DNA of 64,000 bases, from assembly GCF_002285795.1 (NCBI RefSeq), contig NZ_CP022961.1, positions 4,406,001 to 4,470,000 on the forward strand, read 5' to 3'. This document shows, piece by piece, positions 44,276-52,921 of the stretch. The notes under the pieces were generated by a model. The model did no database searches. It was not told the origin of the DNA and saw nothing but the letters and a program-made list of their open reading frames with translations. The stretch comes from Plantactinospora sp. KBS50 (GTDB lineage: Bacteria > Actinomycetota > Actinomycetes > Mycobacteriales > Micromonosporaceae). The position numbers and the translations under genes were made by a program. The number at the start of each line of letters is the position of its first letter. Position 1 is the stretch's first letter.

Positions 44276-45463
44276 ATGGAGCTGACCGGGGAGCAGGCCC
44301 TCGCCCTGCGGATGTCGAGCCTGCTGCTGCGCGGCGTGCCGGGCACCGACGGCGGGTCGGGCGCCCACAGTGGTCCGGGCAGTGACGGCGGGTCGGGCAG
44401 TGACGGTGCCGGTGCACGGCCGGCCGACGTGGCCGGCGTCGTCGAGTGGTTCGGCGCCATGCAGGCACAGGACCTGGCCAGCGGGCTGTGGTCGCTGGGG
44501 GTCCGGCTGCCGTCGTTCACCCTGCCGGACGTCGAGGCGGCGATCGAGCGCCGCGAGGCGCTGCGCACCTGGCCGATGCGCGGCACCGTGCACCTGGTGC
44601 CGCCCCGGGACGCGCGCTGGATGCTGGAGGTGATGGGCTCCCGGCCGCTGGCCGCCGCGGCCGCCCGGCGGAGCGTCCTCGGCCTGTCCGAGGAGACGGC
44701 CGACCGCGCCGTGGACGTGCTCGGGACGGCGCTGGCCGGCGGGGGGCGGCTGCGCCGCTCCGAGTGCATGGCCGCGCTGGCCGCCGCGGGCATCGACGGC
44801 GCCGGCCAGCTCGGCTACCACCTGCTGTGGTACGCGGGCCAGCGCGGCGTCACCTGCATCGGCCCCAACATCGGCAAGGAGCAGACGGTCGTCCTGCTGG
44901 ACGAGTGGGCGCCCGATCCGCACCGGCCGGACCGGGACGAGGCGCTGGCGCTCATCGCCACCCGCTACTTCCGCAGCCACGGTCCGACCACCCGGCGGGA
45001 CTTCGCCGGCTGGAGCGGTCTGACCATGGCCGACGTCCGGCGGGGCATCGCCGCCGCCGGCGAGGCGCTGGTCGCCGTGCGGTGCGACGGTGCCGAGATG
45101 TACGCCGATCCCGCCCTGCTGGACGCGGCCACCGGCACGCCCGCACTGCTCGCGCCCGCCGACGACCTGCTGGTGCTGCCGGGCTTCGACGAGTACCTGC
45201 TGGGCTTCAAGGACCGTGCGCTGATGATGGAGCGCGAGCACCTGGCGGCGGTCATTCCCGGCGGCAACGGGGTGTTCCGGTCCACCGTGGTGCGGGCCGG
45301 CCGGGTGATCGGCACCTGGAAACGCACGATCGGCAGGACGCACACGACCGTGGAGGTTCTCCCGCTGGTGCCGCTCACCGGCAAGGAGCGCTCCCGGGTG
45401 GAGGAGGCCTTCGCGCCGTACTCCCACTACCTCGGCCAGCCGCTGCGCTTCGGCTGGCCGTGA
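44276..45463 (+). CDS. Winged-helix DNA-binding domain protein (HTH_42/YcaQ-like)
   Basis: A 395-residue member of the family that includes the AlkZ/YcaQ DNA glycosylases. Typical motifs are WFGAMQAQDLASGLWSLGV, TWPMRGTVHLVPPRDARWML, ATRYFRSHGPTTRRDFAGW and LLVLPGFDEYLLGFKDR. Actinomycete members are numerous and mostly uncharacterised, and AlkZ-type activity toward antibiotic-alkylated DNA is one option. A short Gly/Ser/Asp linker with the repeat GSGSDGG lies near residue 25-45. Confidence 0.85.
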   Translation: MELTGEQALALRMSSLLLRGVPGTDGGSGAHSGPGSDGGSGSDGAGARPADVAGVVEWFGAMQAQDLASGLWSLGVRLPSFTLPDVEAAIERREALRTWPMRGTVHLVPPRDARWMLEVMGSRPLAAAAARRSVLGLSEETADRAVDVLGTALAGGGRLRRSECMAALAAAGIDGAGQLGYHLLWYAGQRGVTCIGPNIGKEQTVVLLDEWAPDPHRPDRDEALALIATRYFRSHGPTTRRDFAGWSGLTMADVRRGIAAAGEALVAVRCDGAEMYADPALLDAATGTPALLAPADDLLVLPGFDEYLLGFKDRALMMEREHLAAVIPGGNGVFRSTVVRAGRVIGTWKRTIGRTHTTVEVLPLVPLTGKERSRVEEAFAPYSHYLGQPLRFGWP

Positions 45464-45561
45464 CGGGCGGTCCGGCGCACCGCCGTCGGTACGGGCTGGC
45501 GGTCCGCACGTACCTGCGCAGCGACCCGTCACGCTAGCGTCGGGGTGCGGCCCGGCCGCGG

Positions 45562-45733
45562 ACCTCGACGCGGAACCCGCGGCCGGCCGGCGGCTCGACC
45601 GCGCACCTCGACCCGGAACCCGCGGCCGGCCGGCGGCTCGACCCCGGACCTCGACCCGGAACCCGCGGCCGGCCGGCGGCTCGACCCCGGACCTCGACCC
45701 GGAACCCGCGGCCGGCCGGCGGCTCGACCGCGC
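45562..45733. repeat. 43-base tandem repeat, four copies
   Basis: Units beginning ACCTCGACSCGGAACCCGCG start at 45562, 45605, 45648 and 45691, a fixed 43-base period with nearly no divergence. The period is not a multiple of three and no gene spans it. It fills the 394-bp gap between the winged-helix and phosphotransferase genes. Confidence 0.9.
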
Positions 45734-45857
45734 CTGTGGAACCCGCCCTGGCCGGCGATACCCTCGGGCATGATGCCCGGCCCGGCGGGCTGGCCCGGTG
45801 GCCACCCGGCGGGCCGGGTCACGATCACGCCGTCAACGACGAGGGACCGACAGGATC

Positions 45858-46823
45858 ATGATGGAACAATCCGGGCGGCACCGCCGGCCGGCCGGCCTGA
45901 CGATGACCGGTGACGAACGAACCGCCTGGGCGGACCTGCCGCCGGAGATCGCGGCCGCGGTCGAGCGGCGGCTCGGCAGCCCGGTGGTCGACGCGACGAG
46001 CCAGCCCGGCGGCTTCTCCGCGGGCGTGGCCGCCCGGGTACGCCTGGCCGACGGCGGCAGGGTGTTCGTCAAGGCCGCGAACGCGCTCGCGGCGCCCGGC
46101 GTGGCCCGGTTCCACCGCCGGGAGATCATCGTGTCGAGCCAGCTCCCGCCGGAGGCGCCCGTACCCCGACTGCTGGACGTCTACGACGACGGCACCTGGG
46201 TGGCCCTGATGTTCGAGGAGGTCGACGGGGTGCTTCCGGCGCAGCCGTGGCGGCCCGACGACCTCGACCGCGTCCTGGACGCGACGACCCTGCTGGCCCG
46301 GGTCCTCACCCCGACGCCGGTGGACCCGGCGACGCTGGCCCGACCGCGGCTCGGCGGCTGGCAGGCGCTCGCCGCCGAGGGGGCCGCGGAGCGGGTCGGT
46401 GCGCTGTCCCGCTGGGCGGCCGGCAACCTCGACCAGCTCGCCGAGCTGGAGGCCGGCGCCGGGCCGGCGCTGGCCGGCACGACGCTGCTGCACGGCGATC
46501 TCTACCCGTTCAACGTGCTGCTCTCCCCGACCGGGGTGTACGTCGTGGACTGGCCGCACGCCTGGGTCGGGGCCGCGCACTGCGACGTCCTCACCCTGCT
46601 GTCGACCGCGTCGCTGGCCGGGCTGGACCCGCAGCCGTACGCCGACCGGCATCCGCTGACCCGGGACCTCGACCCGGACGCGATCGACGCCTTCCTGGCG
46701 GTGCACTCGGGCTTCCTGCTCCGGCTGGCGTCCATGGCCGGCACGGACGCCGGCCACAGCCTGGTCGACGCGGCGACCGCGCTGGGTCTGGCCTCGCTGG
46801 ACTGGCTGCGCCGCCGCCGCTGA
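45858..46823 (+). CDS. Aminoglycoside phosphotransferase (APH)-family kinase
   Basis: About 321 residues. APH/fructosamine-kinase fold: N-lobe VFVKAANALAAPGVARFHRRE with the ATP-binding Lys, catalytic loop LLHGDLYPFNVLL, and metal site VVDWPHAW (D-W instead of D-F/D-x). These features are shared by resistance kinases and metabolic small-molecule kinases; substrate unknown. Two adjacent ATGs start the frame, and an in-frame ATG at 45903 is a third option. Confidence 0.85.
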   Translation: MMEQSGRHRRPAGLTMTGDERTAWADLPPEIAAAVERRLGSPVVDATSQPGGFSAGVAARVRLADGGRVFVKAANALAAPGVARFHRREIIVSSQLPPEAPVPRLLDVYDDGTWVALMFEEVDGVLPAQPWRPDDLDRVLDATTLLARVLTPTPVDPATLARPRLGGWQALAAEGAAERVGALSRWAAGNLDQLAELEAGAGPALAGTTLLHGDLYPFNVLLSPTGVYVVDWPHAWVGAAHCDVLTLLSTASLAGLDPQPYADRHPLTRDLDPDAIDAFLAVHSGFLLRLASMAGTDAGHSLVDAATALGLASLDWLRRRR

Positions 46824-46853
46824 CCCGACCGGACCGGACCGGACCGGCTCCGC

Positions 46854-46931
46854 CAAGGTCAACTCGTCTTCGGCGAAGTTGGGGTGTCCGGACCGCTGGG
46901 ACACCCCAACTTCAAGGAAAATGAGTTGATC
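46854..46931. repeat. Dispersed palindromic element, copy 2
   Basis: The second, imperfect copy of the 71-bp palindrome. The left arm TCAACTCGTCTTCGGCGAAG then TTGGGGTGTCC pairs with GGACACCCCAACTTCAAGG and AAAATGAGTTGA, with mismatches in the middle. Flanks CAAGG and GTTGATCA are shared with copy 1, which has the opposite orientation. It lies between convergent phosphotransferase and LysE genes. Confidence 0.8.
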
Positions 46932-46942
46932 ATGGCCGGGTG

Positions 46943-47590
46943 TCAGCCGGCCACCACCGGCCGGGCCCGGTCGGTGGCCAGCCGGACGGCCAACGCGCCG
47001 AGCACGGTGCCCATCACGTACCGCTGCATCCGCAGCCACCCGGGGCGGCGGGTGAGGAACGTCGAGACCGTGCCCGCGGCGAGCACGATCAGCAGGTTCA
47101 CCGTGAGCGCGACGACGATCTGCACGCCGCCGAGCAGGAACCCCTGCGCCATCACGTGCCCGTGGGCCGGCTGGACGAACTGCGGGATCAGCGACAGGTA
47201 CATGATGGCGATCTTCGGGTTGAGCAGGTTGGTCAGCAGTCCCATCCCGAACAGCCGCCGGGCCGGGTCCGGGGGCAGGTCGGCGGGCTGGAACACCGAC
47301 ACACCCCCGGGGCGCAGCGCCTTGATCGCCAGCCAGGCCAGGTATCCGGCGCCGGCCATCTTGAGCGCGACGTAGAGCGGGGGCACCGCCACGAAGATCA
47401 CGGCGAGGCCGAGGTTGGTCGCGACGAGGTAGACGCCGAAGCCGACGGCCACCCCGGCAAGCGAGATGACGCCCGCGCGCCGTCCCTGGGTGATGCTGCG
47501 CGACACCAGGTACATCATGTTCGGCCCGGGAGTGAGCACCATCGCCAGAGCGACGGCGCCGACCCCGAGCAGCGCCGAAGTAGTGATCAT
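46943..47590 (-). CDS. LysE family amino-acid exporter
   Basis: A 215-residue membrane protein with six helices and the LysE/RhtB signature MVLTPGPNMMYLVSRSITQG at the N-terminus, plus GMGLLTNLLNPKIAIMYLSL in the middle. Members export amino acids such as lysine, homoserine or threonine derivatives. The ATG at 47590 is used. It is convergent with the phosphotransferase gene across the palindrome. Confidence 0.93.
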   Translation of the reverse strand: MITTSALLGVGAVALAMVLTPGPNMMYLVSRSITQGRRAGVISLAGVAVGFGVYLVATNLGLAVIFVAVPPLYVALKMAGAGYLAWLAIKALRPGGVSVFQPADLPPDPARRLFGMGLLTNLLNPKIAIMYLSLIPQFVQPAHGHVMAQGFLLGGVQIVVALTVNLLIVLAAGTVSTFLTRRPGWLRMQRYVMGTVLGALAVRLATDRARPVVAG

Positions 47591-47818
47591 GTTTTCGATC
47601 CTTACATCTGCGGGCCGGCCCGGGAACTGTGTTCCTCACTACCCACAACGGCCACGGAACCGGCCGGTATGCCCTCGCCCCGGCCGAGGGCGGGCGGGTC
47701 GGAGGTCCCGGTCGACAAGCCGGACGGTCCTGTGCGGCGGGTGGCCGCGGGGTGTTGCCTGGAGGTGGAGGGTCAGCTCCCGGGACAGACAGGGAACAGC
47801 GCGCAGGAGGCGATCACC

Positions 47819-48250
47819 ATGATCGGAACGTATGCCGCCGCCGCGGTGCCGGACAGCGCCGCGTTGGACGTCCGCTTCGTGTCCGGCGAGTCGTACGAGG
47901 TCACGGTGCGCGGGCACACGGTCCGGGTCGACCAGCCGGCCGGCTCGGGCGGTGCGGACAGCGCGCCGACGCCGGTCGAGCTGTTCGTGGCGTCGCTGGC
48001 CACCTGTGTGGCGTTCTACGCCGGCCGGTACCTGGCCCGGCACGGACTGAGCCGGGACGACCTTGGTGTGACGGTCGACTTCCGGATGGCCACCGACCGT
48101 CCGGCGCGGGTCGCCGGGGTGCGCCTGTCGCTGCGGGTGCCGGCGGACCTGCCGGCCAACCGCCGGGCCGGCCTGCTGGCGGTGGCGTCGCACTGCACCG
48201 TGCACAACAGCCTGGTCACGCCGCCGGAGGTGACCATCGAGCTGGCCTGA
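47819..48250 (+). CDS. OsmC/Ohr family protein
   Basis: A 143-residue OsmC-like peroxiredoxin-type protein. The two redox cysteines lie in LFVASLATCVAFYAGRYL and LAVASHCTVHNSL, the spacing expected for reduction of organic or sulfur peroxides. AGGAGGCGATCACC precedes the ATG. Its proximity to the persulfide operon (starting 0.8 kb away on the other strand) may be coincidental. Confidence 0.9.
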   Translation: MIGTYAAAAVPDSAALDVRFVSGESYEVTVRGHTVRVDQPAGSGGADSAPTPVELFVASLATCVAFYAGRYLARHGLSRDDLGVTVDFRMATDRPARVAGVRLSLRVPADLPANRRAGLLAVASHCTVHNSLVTPPEVTIELA

Positions 48251-48346
48251 CCGGCGGGACCCGGGCGCGGGTCGGCACGGCCCGCGCCGGCCACGACCGG
48301 CACACCGGGCGCCGGCCACGACCGGCACACACCACCGGCTGCGGGC

Positions 48347-48448
48347 AGGCCGCCACCGCCGGATACGACCCGGACGGCACCATCGGCTACGGGCACGGGT
48401 AGGCCGCCACCGCCGGATACGACCCGGACGGCACCACCGGCTACGGGC
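48347..48448. repeat. 54-base direct repeat, two copies
   Basis: AGGCCGCCACCGCCGGATAC and the following 28 bases occur at 48347 and again at 48401. Just upstream (48285-48330) GCCGGCCACGACCGGCACAC is also doubled. The 190-bp gap between the OsmC and methyltransferase genes consists mostly of these repeats. The second copy overlaps the methyltransferase 3' end. Confidence 0.8.
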
Positions 48449-49040
48449 GGTTCGCCACCACCAGGGTGTCGAGCGCGTCGATGCTGCCGCCGTCGGTCTG
48501 CACCGGCCGGCGTACCGTCCCGGCCCGCGCGACGCGCAGGCCGGGCAGGTGCGCGGTCACCGACTCCGGGGTGTGCAGCACCGCCGGGTCCTGCGGGCCG
48601 CCGGTACCGCCGGTGAGGTTGGCCAGGTCGTGACCGACCAGCACGAAGGTGCCGCCGGGCCGGACCGCGCCGGCCGCCCGGCGCAACACCGGCGCCAGCA
48701 CGGGCGCCGGCAGGTGCAGGTACGCGATGAGCACCAGGTCGTAACCGTCGGCCTCCGGCTGGTACGTCGTCACGTCGGCCACCTGCCACGTGACGTCCAC
48801 GCCGCCCCGGCGGGCCAGTTCCCGGCCGCGTTCGACGGCGACCGCGGAGAAGTCGACGGCGGTGACCTGCCAGCCGCGCCCGGCGAGCCAGATCGCGTTG
48901 CGTCCCTCCCCCGCGGCCAGGTCCAGCGCCCGGCCGGGCGGCAACGGCGTGGTCGCCTCCACCACGAACCGGTTCGGCTGCGCGGTCCACACCAGATCGG
49001 GTGAACCGGCGTACCGGGCGTCCCACTGGGCGCTGTCCAT
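48441..49040 (-). CDS. Class I SAM-dependent methyltransferase (TehB-like)
   Basis: A 199-residue methyltransferase. The N-terminus reads WDARYAGSPDLVW, typical of the TehB/thiol-methyltransferase-like group. SAM motif I is ALDLAAGEGRNAIWLAGRG, then VTAVDFSAVAVERGRELA, and motif post-I/III ADGYDLVLIAYLHLP. GAGGAGGACGGC precedes the ATG. It lies at the end of the persulfide operon, 20 bases after the TauE frame, so it may be its last gene; chalcogen or thiol methylation would fit but is speculative. Confidence 0.88.
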   Translation of the reverse strand: MDSAQWDARYAGSPDLVWTAQPNRFVVEATTPLPPGRALDLAAGEGRNAIWLAGRGWQVTAVDFSAVAVERGRELARRGGVDVTWQVADVTTYQPEADGYDLVLIAYLHLPAPVLAPVLRRAAGAVRPGGTFVLVGHDLANLTGGTGGPQDPAVLHTPESVTAHLPGLRVARAGTVRRPVQTDGGSIDALDTLVVANRP

Positions 49041-49060
49041 GCCGTCCTCCTCTCACCGCG

Positions 49061-50079
49061 TCAACGGATGCTGCGGTCCCGCCCCCGGTCTCGACCCGGC
49101 GAGTCCCGACCGGGAGACCGCACCAGCCTGCCAGCAACGGACCCGGCGGCGCCCTCGGGGACCCGGTCCCACCAGCCGACCGGCCCCCACCAGCCGACCG
49201 GCCCCCACCAGCCGACCGGCCCCCACCAGCCGACCGGCGCCGGCGGCGCGGGACCAGCACGACGCCGGCCACGGCCGCGGCCGCCACCAGGACCGCCGCC
49301 ACCAGCGTCACCTCGGGCCGGGCAGGCGCGGGCAGTTGCTGCCCGAGCATGACCAGCCCCACGACCAGGACGAGGCCGCCGAACGTCCGGCGCAGCACGG
49401 CCGGTGGCACCCGGCCGGCGAGCCGCCCGCCGACCAGGCTGCCGGCGACCGCCGCCCCGGTCACGGCCAGCGCGAGCGGCCAGTCGAGGGTGACGTCGCC
49501 GAGGTGGCCGGCGAACCCGGCGAGGGTCTGTACCGCGATGACGGCCAGCGACGTGCCGACCGCGACCGGCATCGGCAGCCCACCGAGCAGGGTGAGCGCC
49601 GGGACCACGAGGAAACCGCCGCCGGCGCCGACCAGGCCGGAGACCAGGCCGACCCCGGCGCCCACGGCCAGCGCGCGGAGCACCGGAAGCTGCCGGCCGG
49701 CCGGACCGTCGCCGCCGGGCCGGCCGACCAGCATGGCGACCGCGGTGCCGAGCATCATCAGCGCGAACGCGGTGAGCAGCACCGGCGGCGGGACGAACCG
49801 GGCGAGCCAGCCGCCGGCGTACGCCCCGGCCATGCCCGCCAGCCCGAAGACGCCACCGGTACGCCACCGGATCCGCCCGGCGCGGGCGTGCGGCAGCAAC
49901 GCCACCGTGCTGGTGACGCCGACGACCAGCAGCGAGGTGGCGATCGCCGGCCGCGCGGGCTGGCCGGCGACGTACACCAGCAGCGGCACGGCGAGGATCG
50001 ATCCACCGCCGCCGAGCAGGCCGAGGCTGACCCCGATGAGCACGGCCAGCCCGACGGTCAGCGCGAGGCCGACGGTCAC
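49061..50079 (-). CDS. TauE/SafE family sulfite/sulfur-anion exporter (3' end uncertain)
   Basis: A polytopic membrane protein with about eight helices. The N-terminal repeat is LAVLIGVSLGLLGGGGSILAVPLLVY and the internal repeat VGLVSGLVGAGGGFLVVPAL, the two TauE halves. GTG at 50079 overlaps the rhodanese stop (GTGA). The main frame stays open through the next gene, which is implausible. A one-base loss near the 18-base repeat at 49180-49235 would move it to a frame that stops at 49061, 20 bases before the methyltransferase start, and I adopt that end. In cst operons TauE exports sulfite or thiosulfate. Confidence 0.78.
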
Positions 50080-50683
50080 GGTTGGCTCCCGGCCGCCTGT
50101 TCCGTCCGCAACTGGCCGACGATGCTGTCCAGGTCGCAGCCCGCGCCCCGGTTGTACGGCAGTCTGGCCAGCAGCATGCCCAGCGCGCAGGTGTTGGTCA
50201 GGGCGGCGACCGTGAGCCCGGCGCCGATGGCGGCGGCCACCCATTTCAGGCCGGGCAGGGCCACCGAGGCCAGCACGCTGAGCAGCACGGTCGCGCCGGC
50301 CACGAGGCGTACCTGCCGTTCCAGGTCCCACCGCGGCCGGCCCTGGTTGATCTGCGCCCCGGCCGCCTGCCAGGCCAGCATGCCGCCGTCCAGGACGCGC
50401 AGGTTCGGCAGCCCGGTCTGCGCGAGGGTGAGCCGGGCCTGCCCGGCGCGGGCGCCGGAGCGGCAGACCAGCACCACGTCCTCGTCGAGGTGGCTGCGCA
50501 GTTCTCCGCGGTGCTCCCGGAGCAGGTCCAGGGCACGTTGTAGGCGCCGGGGATGTGCGCGGTCTCGAACTCGGCCGGGGTGCGCACGTCGAGCACCCGC
50601 GGCGCGCGGCCGGAGTCGCGCAGCGTACGCAGCGCCGCGACGTCGATGAGCGAGCCGGTCGGGGGTTGTTGGGTAGCGCTCAT
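50076..50683 (-). CDS. Rhodanese with C-terminal DUF2892 membrane domain (YgaP-like; frameshifted in this sequence)
   Basis: Rhodanese domain: LIDVAALRTLRDSGRAPRVL, VRTPAEFETAHIPGAYNVP. After a break it continues with VLVCRSGARAGQA, whose Cys is the persulfide-carrying residue, and LDGGMLAWQAAG. Two transmembrane helices of the DUF2892 type end the protein (LVAGATVLLSVLASVALPG, GAGLTVAALTNTCALGMLLA). The break at 50531-50533 is a CCC that should be CCCC, giving NVPLDLLREHRGELRSHLDE. AGGAGA is adjacent to the ATG. It transfers sulfane sulfur between persulfide carriers. Confidence 0.85.
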
Positions 50684-50727
50684 GTCTCCTCGTTCGGGTC
50701 GGGGGTCCGGGGGATGTCGGGCGAGGG

Positions 50728-52128
50728 TCAGCGCGGGGTCGCCATCGCCACGCCGGCCGCCGCGGCCCGCTCGAACAGGTCGTCGATGACCACGACGTCG
50801 CGGCCGGCGTTGGCCAGCAGCGATCCGGCGGCGGTGGCCCGGTATCCGGACGCGCAGTGCACCCAGACCGCGCCCGGGGGCAGGTCGGCGAGCCGGGACG
50901 GCAGGTCGGGCAGCGGTACGTGCACGGCGCCCTCGATGTGCCCGTCGCGCCACTCGTTGGTCAGCCGCACGTCCAGCACCACGTCCGGCCCGGGCAGCCC
51001 GGCGGGTACGTTGCCGGACCGCGCGGCGGCCAACGCCGGGAAGTCGGTCAGGTGCATTTCGCGCAGCCGGGCGGGATCCTCGACCCATCCCTCGGCCGCG
51101 CCGGTGGCCTGCGCGGCGGGCCGTTCGATGCCGATCCGTACCAGCTCGCGCTGGGCGTCGGCGATCTGCTCCGGGGTCTGCGCCAGCAGCGTGATCGGGG
51201 TGCCCCGGTCGACAAGCCAACCCAGCCAGGTGGACATCGGGCCGTCGAGGCCGAGGCTTATCGTGCCGGCGAGGTGGCCGGCGGCGTACGCCTTGCGGTG
51301 GCGCAGGTCGACCACCCACTCGCCGCCGGCCAGCCGGGTCCGCAGTTGCCCTGCGTCGGCCCGGAACACCGGGCTGAGGTCGACCGGCGCCGGACCGCCG
51401 GCGTTGGCCACTCCCATGTGGGCGTAGTAGGCCGGGTAGGCGTCCAGCCCGGCGAGGGTCTGCGTGACGAAGTCGTCCGTGGCCAGCCGCAGGACGGGGT
51501 TGACCTCCTTCTCCCGCCCGATTGTCGACTCCGGGGCGTCGGACTGGCTGGCGGAGCAGAAGCTGCCGAACCCGTGCGTGGGCCACACCTGCGCGCCGTC
51601 GGGCAGCAGGTCGGCCAGTCGCCGGGCCGAGGCGTGCTGGTGTCCGGCCAGGTCGTGCGCGTGCTGCTGGCCGAGCAGGTCGGTCCGGCCGGTGCTGCCG
51701 AACAGCAGCGAGCCGCCGGTGAACACGCCCACCGGCCGCCAGCCCGCTGCGGTGGCCTCGTCCAGGACGTACGAGAGGTGGTGGAACGTGTGCCCGGGCG
51801 TGCCGACGACCCGCAGCCGCAGCGAATCGGAGACCGCGATCTCGTCGCCGTCGGTCACCGGCTTCCGGGCGAAGTCGACCCGGTCGGCGGCGGACACCAG
51901 GTAGTCGGCTCCGGTCAGCCGGGCCAGTTGCAGGCCGCCGGAGACGTAGTCGTTGTGGATGTGGGTCTCCACCACGTGCGTGATCCGGACTCCCCTGCTG
52001 CCCGCGAGGTACAGCACGCGGTCGATGTCCCGCTGTGGGTCGACCACGACGCCGACCCGGCCGTCGGAGGCCAGATAGCTCCGGTCGCCGAGCGAGGACG
52101 TGGCGATGACGGACACCTCGACTGTCAC
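50728..52128 (-). CDS. Persulfide dioxygenase-like MBL-fold protein with two rhodanese domains (CstB-like)
   Basis: 466 residues. A metallo-beta-lactamase domain has metal ligands in ETHIHNDYVSGG (His56, His58, Asp60; the last His of HxHxDH is Tyr), GTPGHTFHHLSYVL and PTHGFGSF. Two rhodanese domains follow: the first (about 260-345) lacks a Cys in its loop (LLAQTPEQ) and the second has HCASGYRAT with the reactive Cys. This is the layout of CstB-type persulfide dioxygenase-sulfurtransferases that turn low-molecular-weight persulfides into thiosulfate. GTG at 52128 was chosen for GAGGGGA nine bases upstream. A palindromic operator lies just beyond. Confidence 0.88.
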   Translation of the reverse strand: MTVEVSVIATSSLGDRSYLASDGRVGVVVDPQRDIDRVLYLAGSRGVRITHVVETHIHNDYVSGGLQLARLTGADYLVSAADRVDFARKPVTDGDEIAVSDSLRLRVVGTPGHTFHHLSYVLDEATAAGWRPVGVFTGGSLLFGSTGRTDLLGQQHAHDLAGHQHASARRLADLLPDGAQVWPTHGFGSFCSASQSDAPESTIGREKEVNPVLRLATDDFVTQTLAGLDAYPAYYAHMGVANAGGPAPVDLSPVFRADAGQLRTRLAGGEWVVDLRHRKAYAAGHLAGTISLGLDGPMSTWLGWLVDRGTPITLLAQTPEQIADAQRELVRIGIERPAAQATGAAEGWVEDPARLREMHLTDFPALAAARSGNVPAGLPGPDVVLDVRLTNEWRDGHIEGAVHVPLPDLPSRLADLPPGAVWVHCASGYRATAAGSLLANAGRDVVVIDDLFERAAAAGVAMATPR

Positions 52129-52150
52129 TACGGTCACTCCCCTCAAAAAC

Positions 52151-52171
52151 CGCATACCCCGGGGGTATGCG
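52151..52171. promoter_or_regulatory. CsoR/CstR-type operator 1
   Basis: CGCATACCCC-G-GGGGTATGCG, a perfect palindrome with ten-base arms, 23 bp upstream of the persulfide dioxygenase gene. The TACCCC/GGGGTA core is the known recognition core of CsoR-family repressors. Confidence 0.85.
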
Positions 52172-52350
52172 GAAGACAGACTTCCGCACGGCTGTCCGCG
52201 CACAAGTACCCGACCAGGCCGCGATCACGCGACCGGCCGGACGCCGATCCCGGTCAGGACCGGCAGCCCCGACCCAGACCGGCAGCCCCGGTCAGGACCG
52301 GCGACGCCGGCTCGGGCTCGGCGGCCCCGACCGGGACCGGGGGCGCCGAC

Positions 52351-52857
<507 letters not shown>

Positions 52858-52921
52858 TCACCGGGCGGCCCTCGCGCCGGGACACCTGGACCCCTGTCGA
52901 CGATCCGCGAAGGAACCCTCC

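Noticed and set aside
45562-45733. Repeat array considered as CRISPR
   Set aside because: The 43-base units are head to tail without unique spacers, and no cas genes are present.
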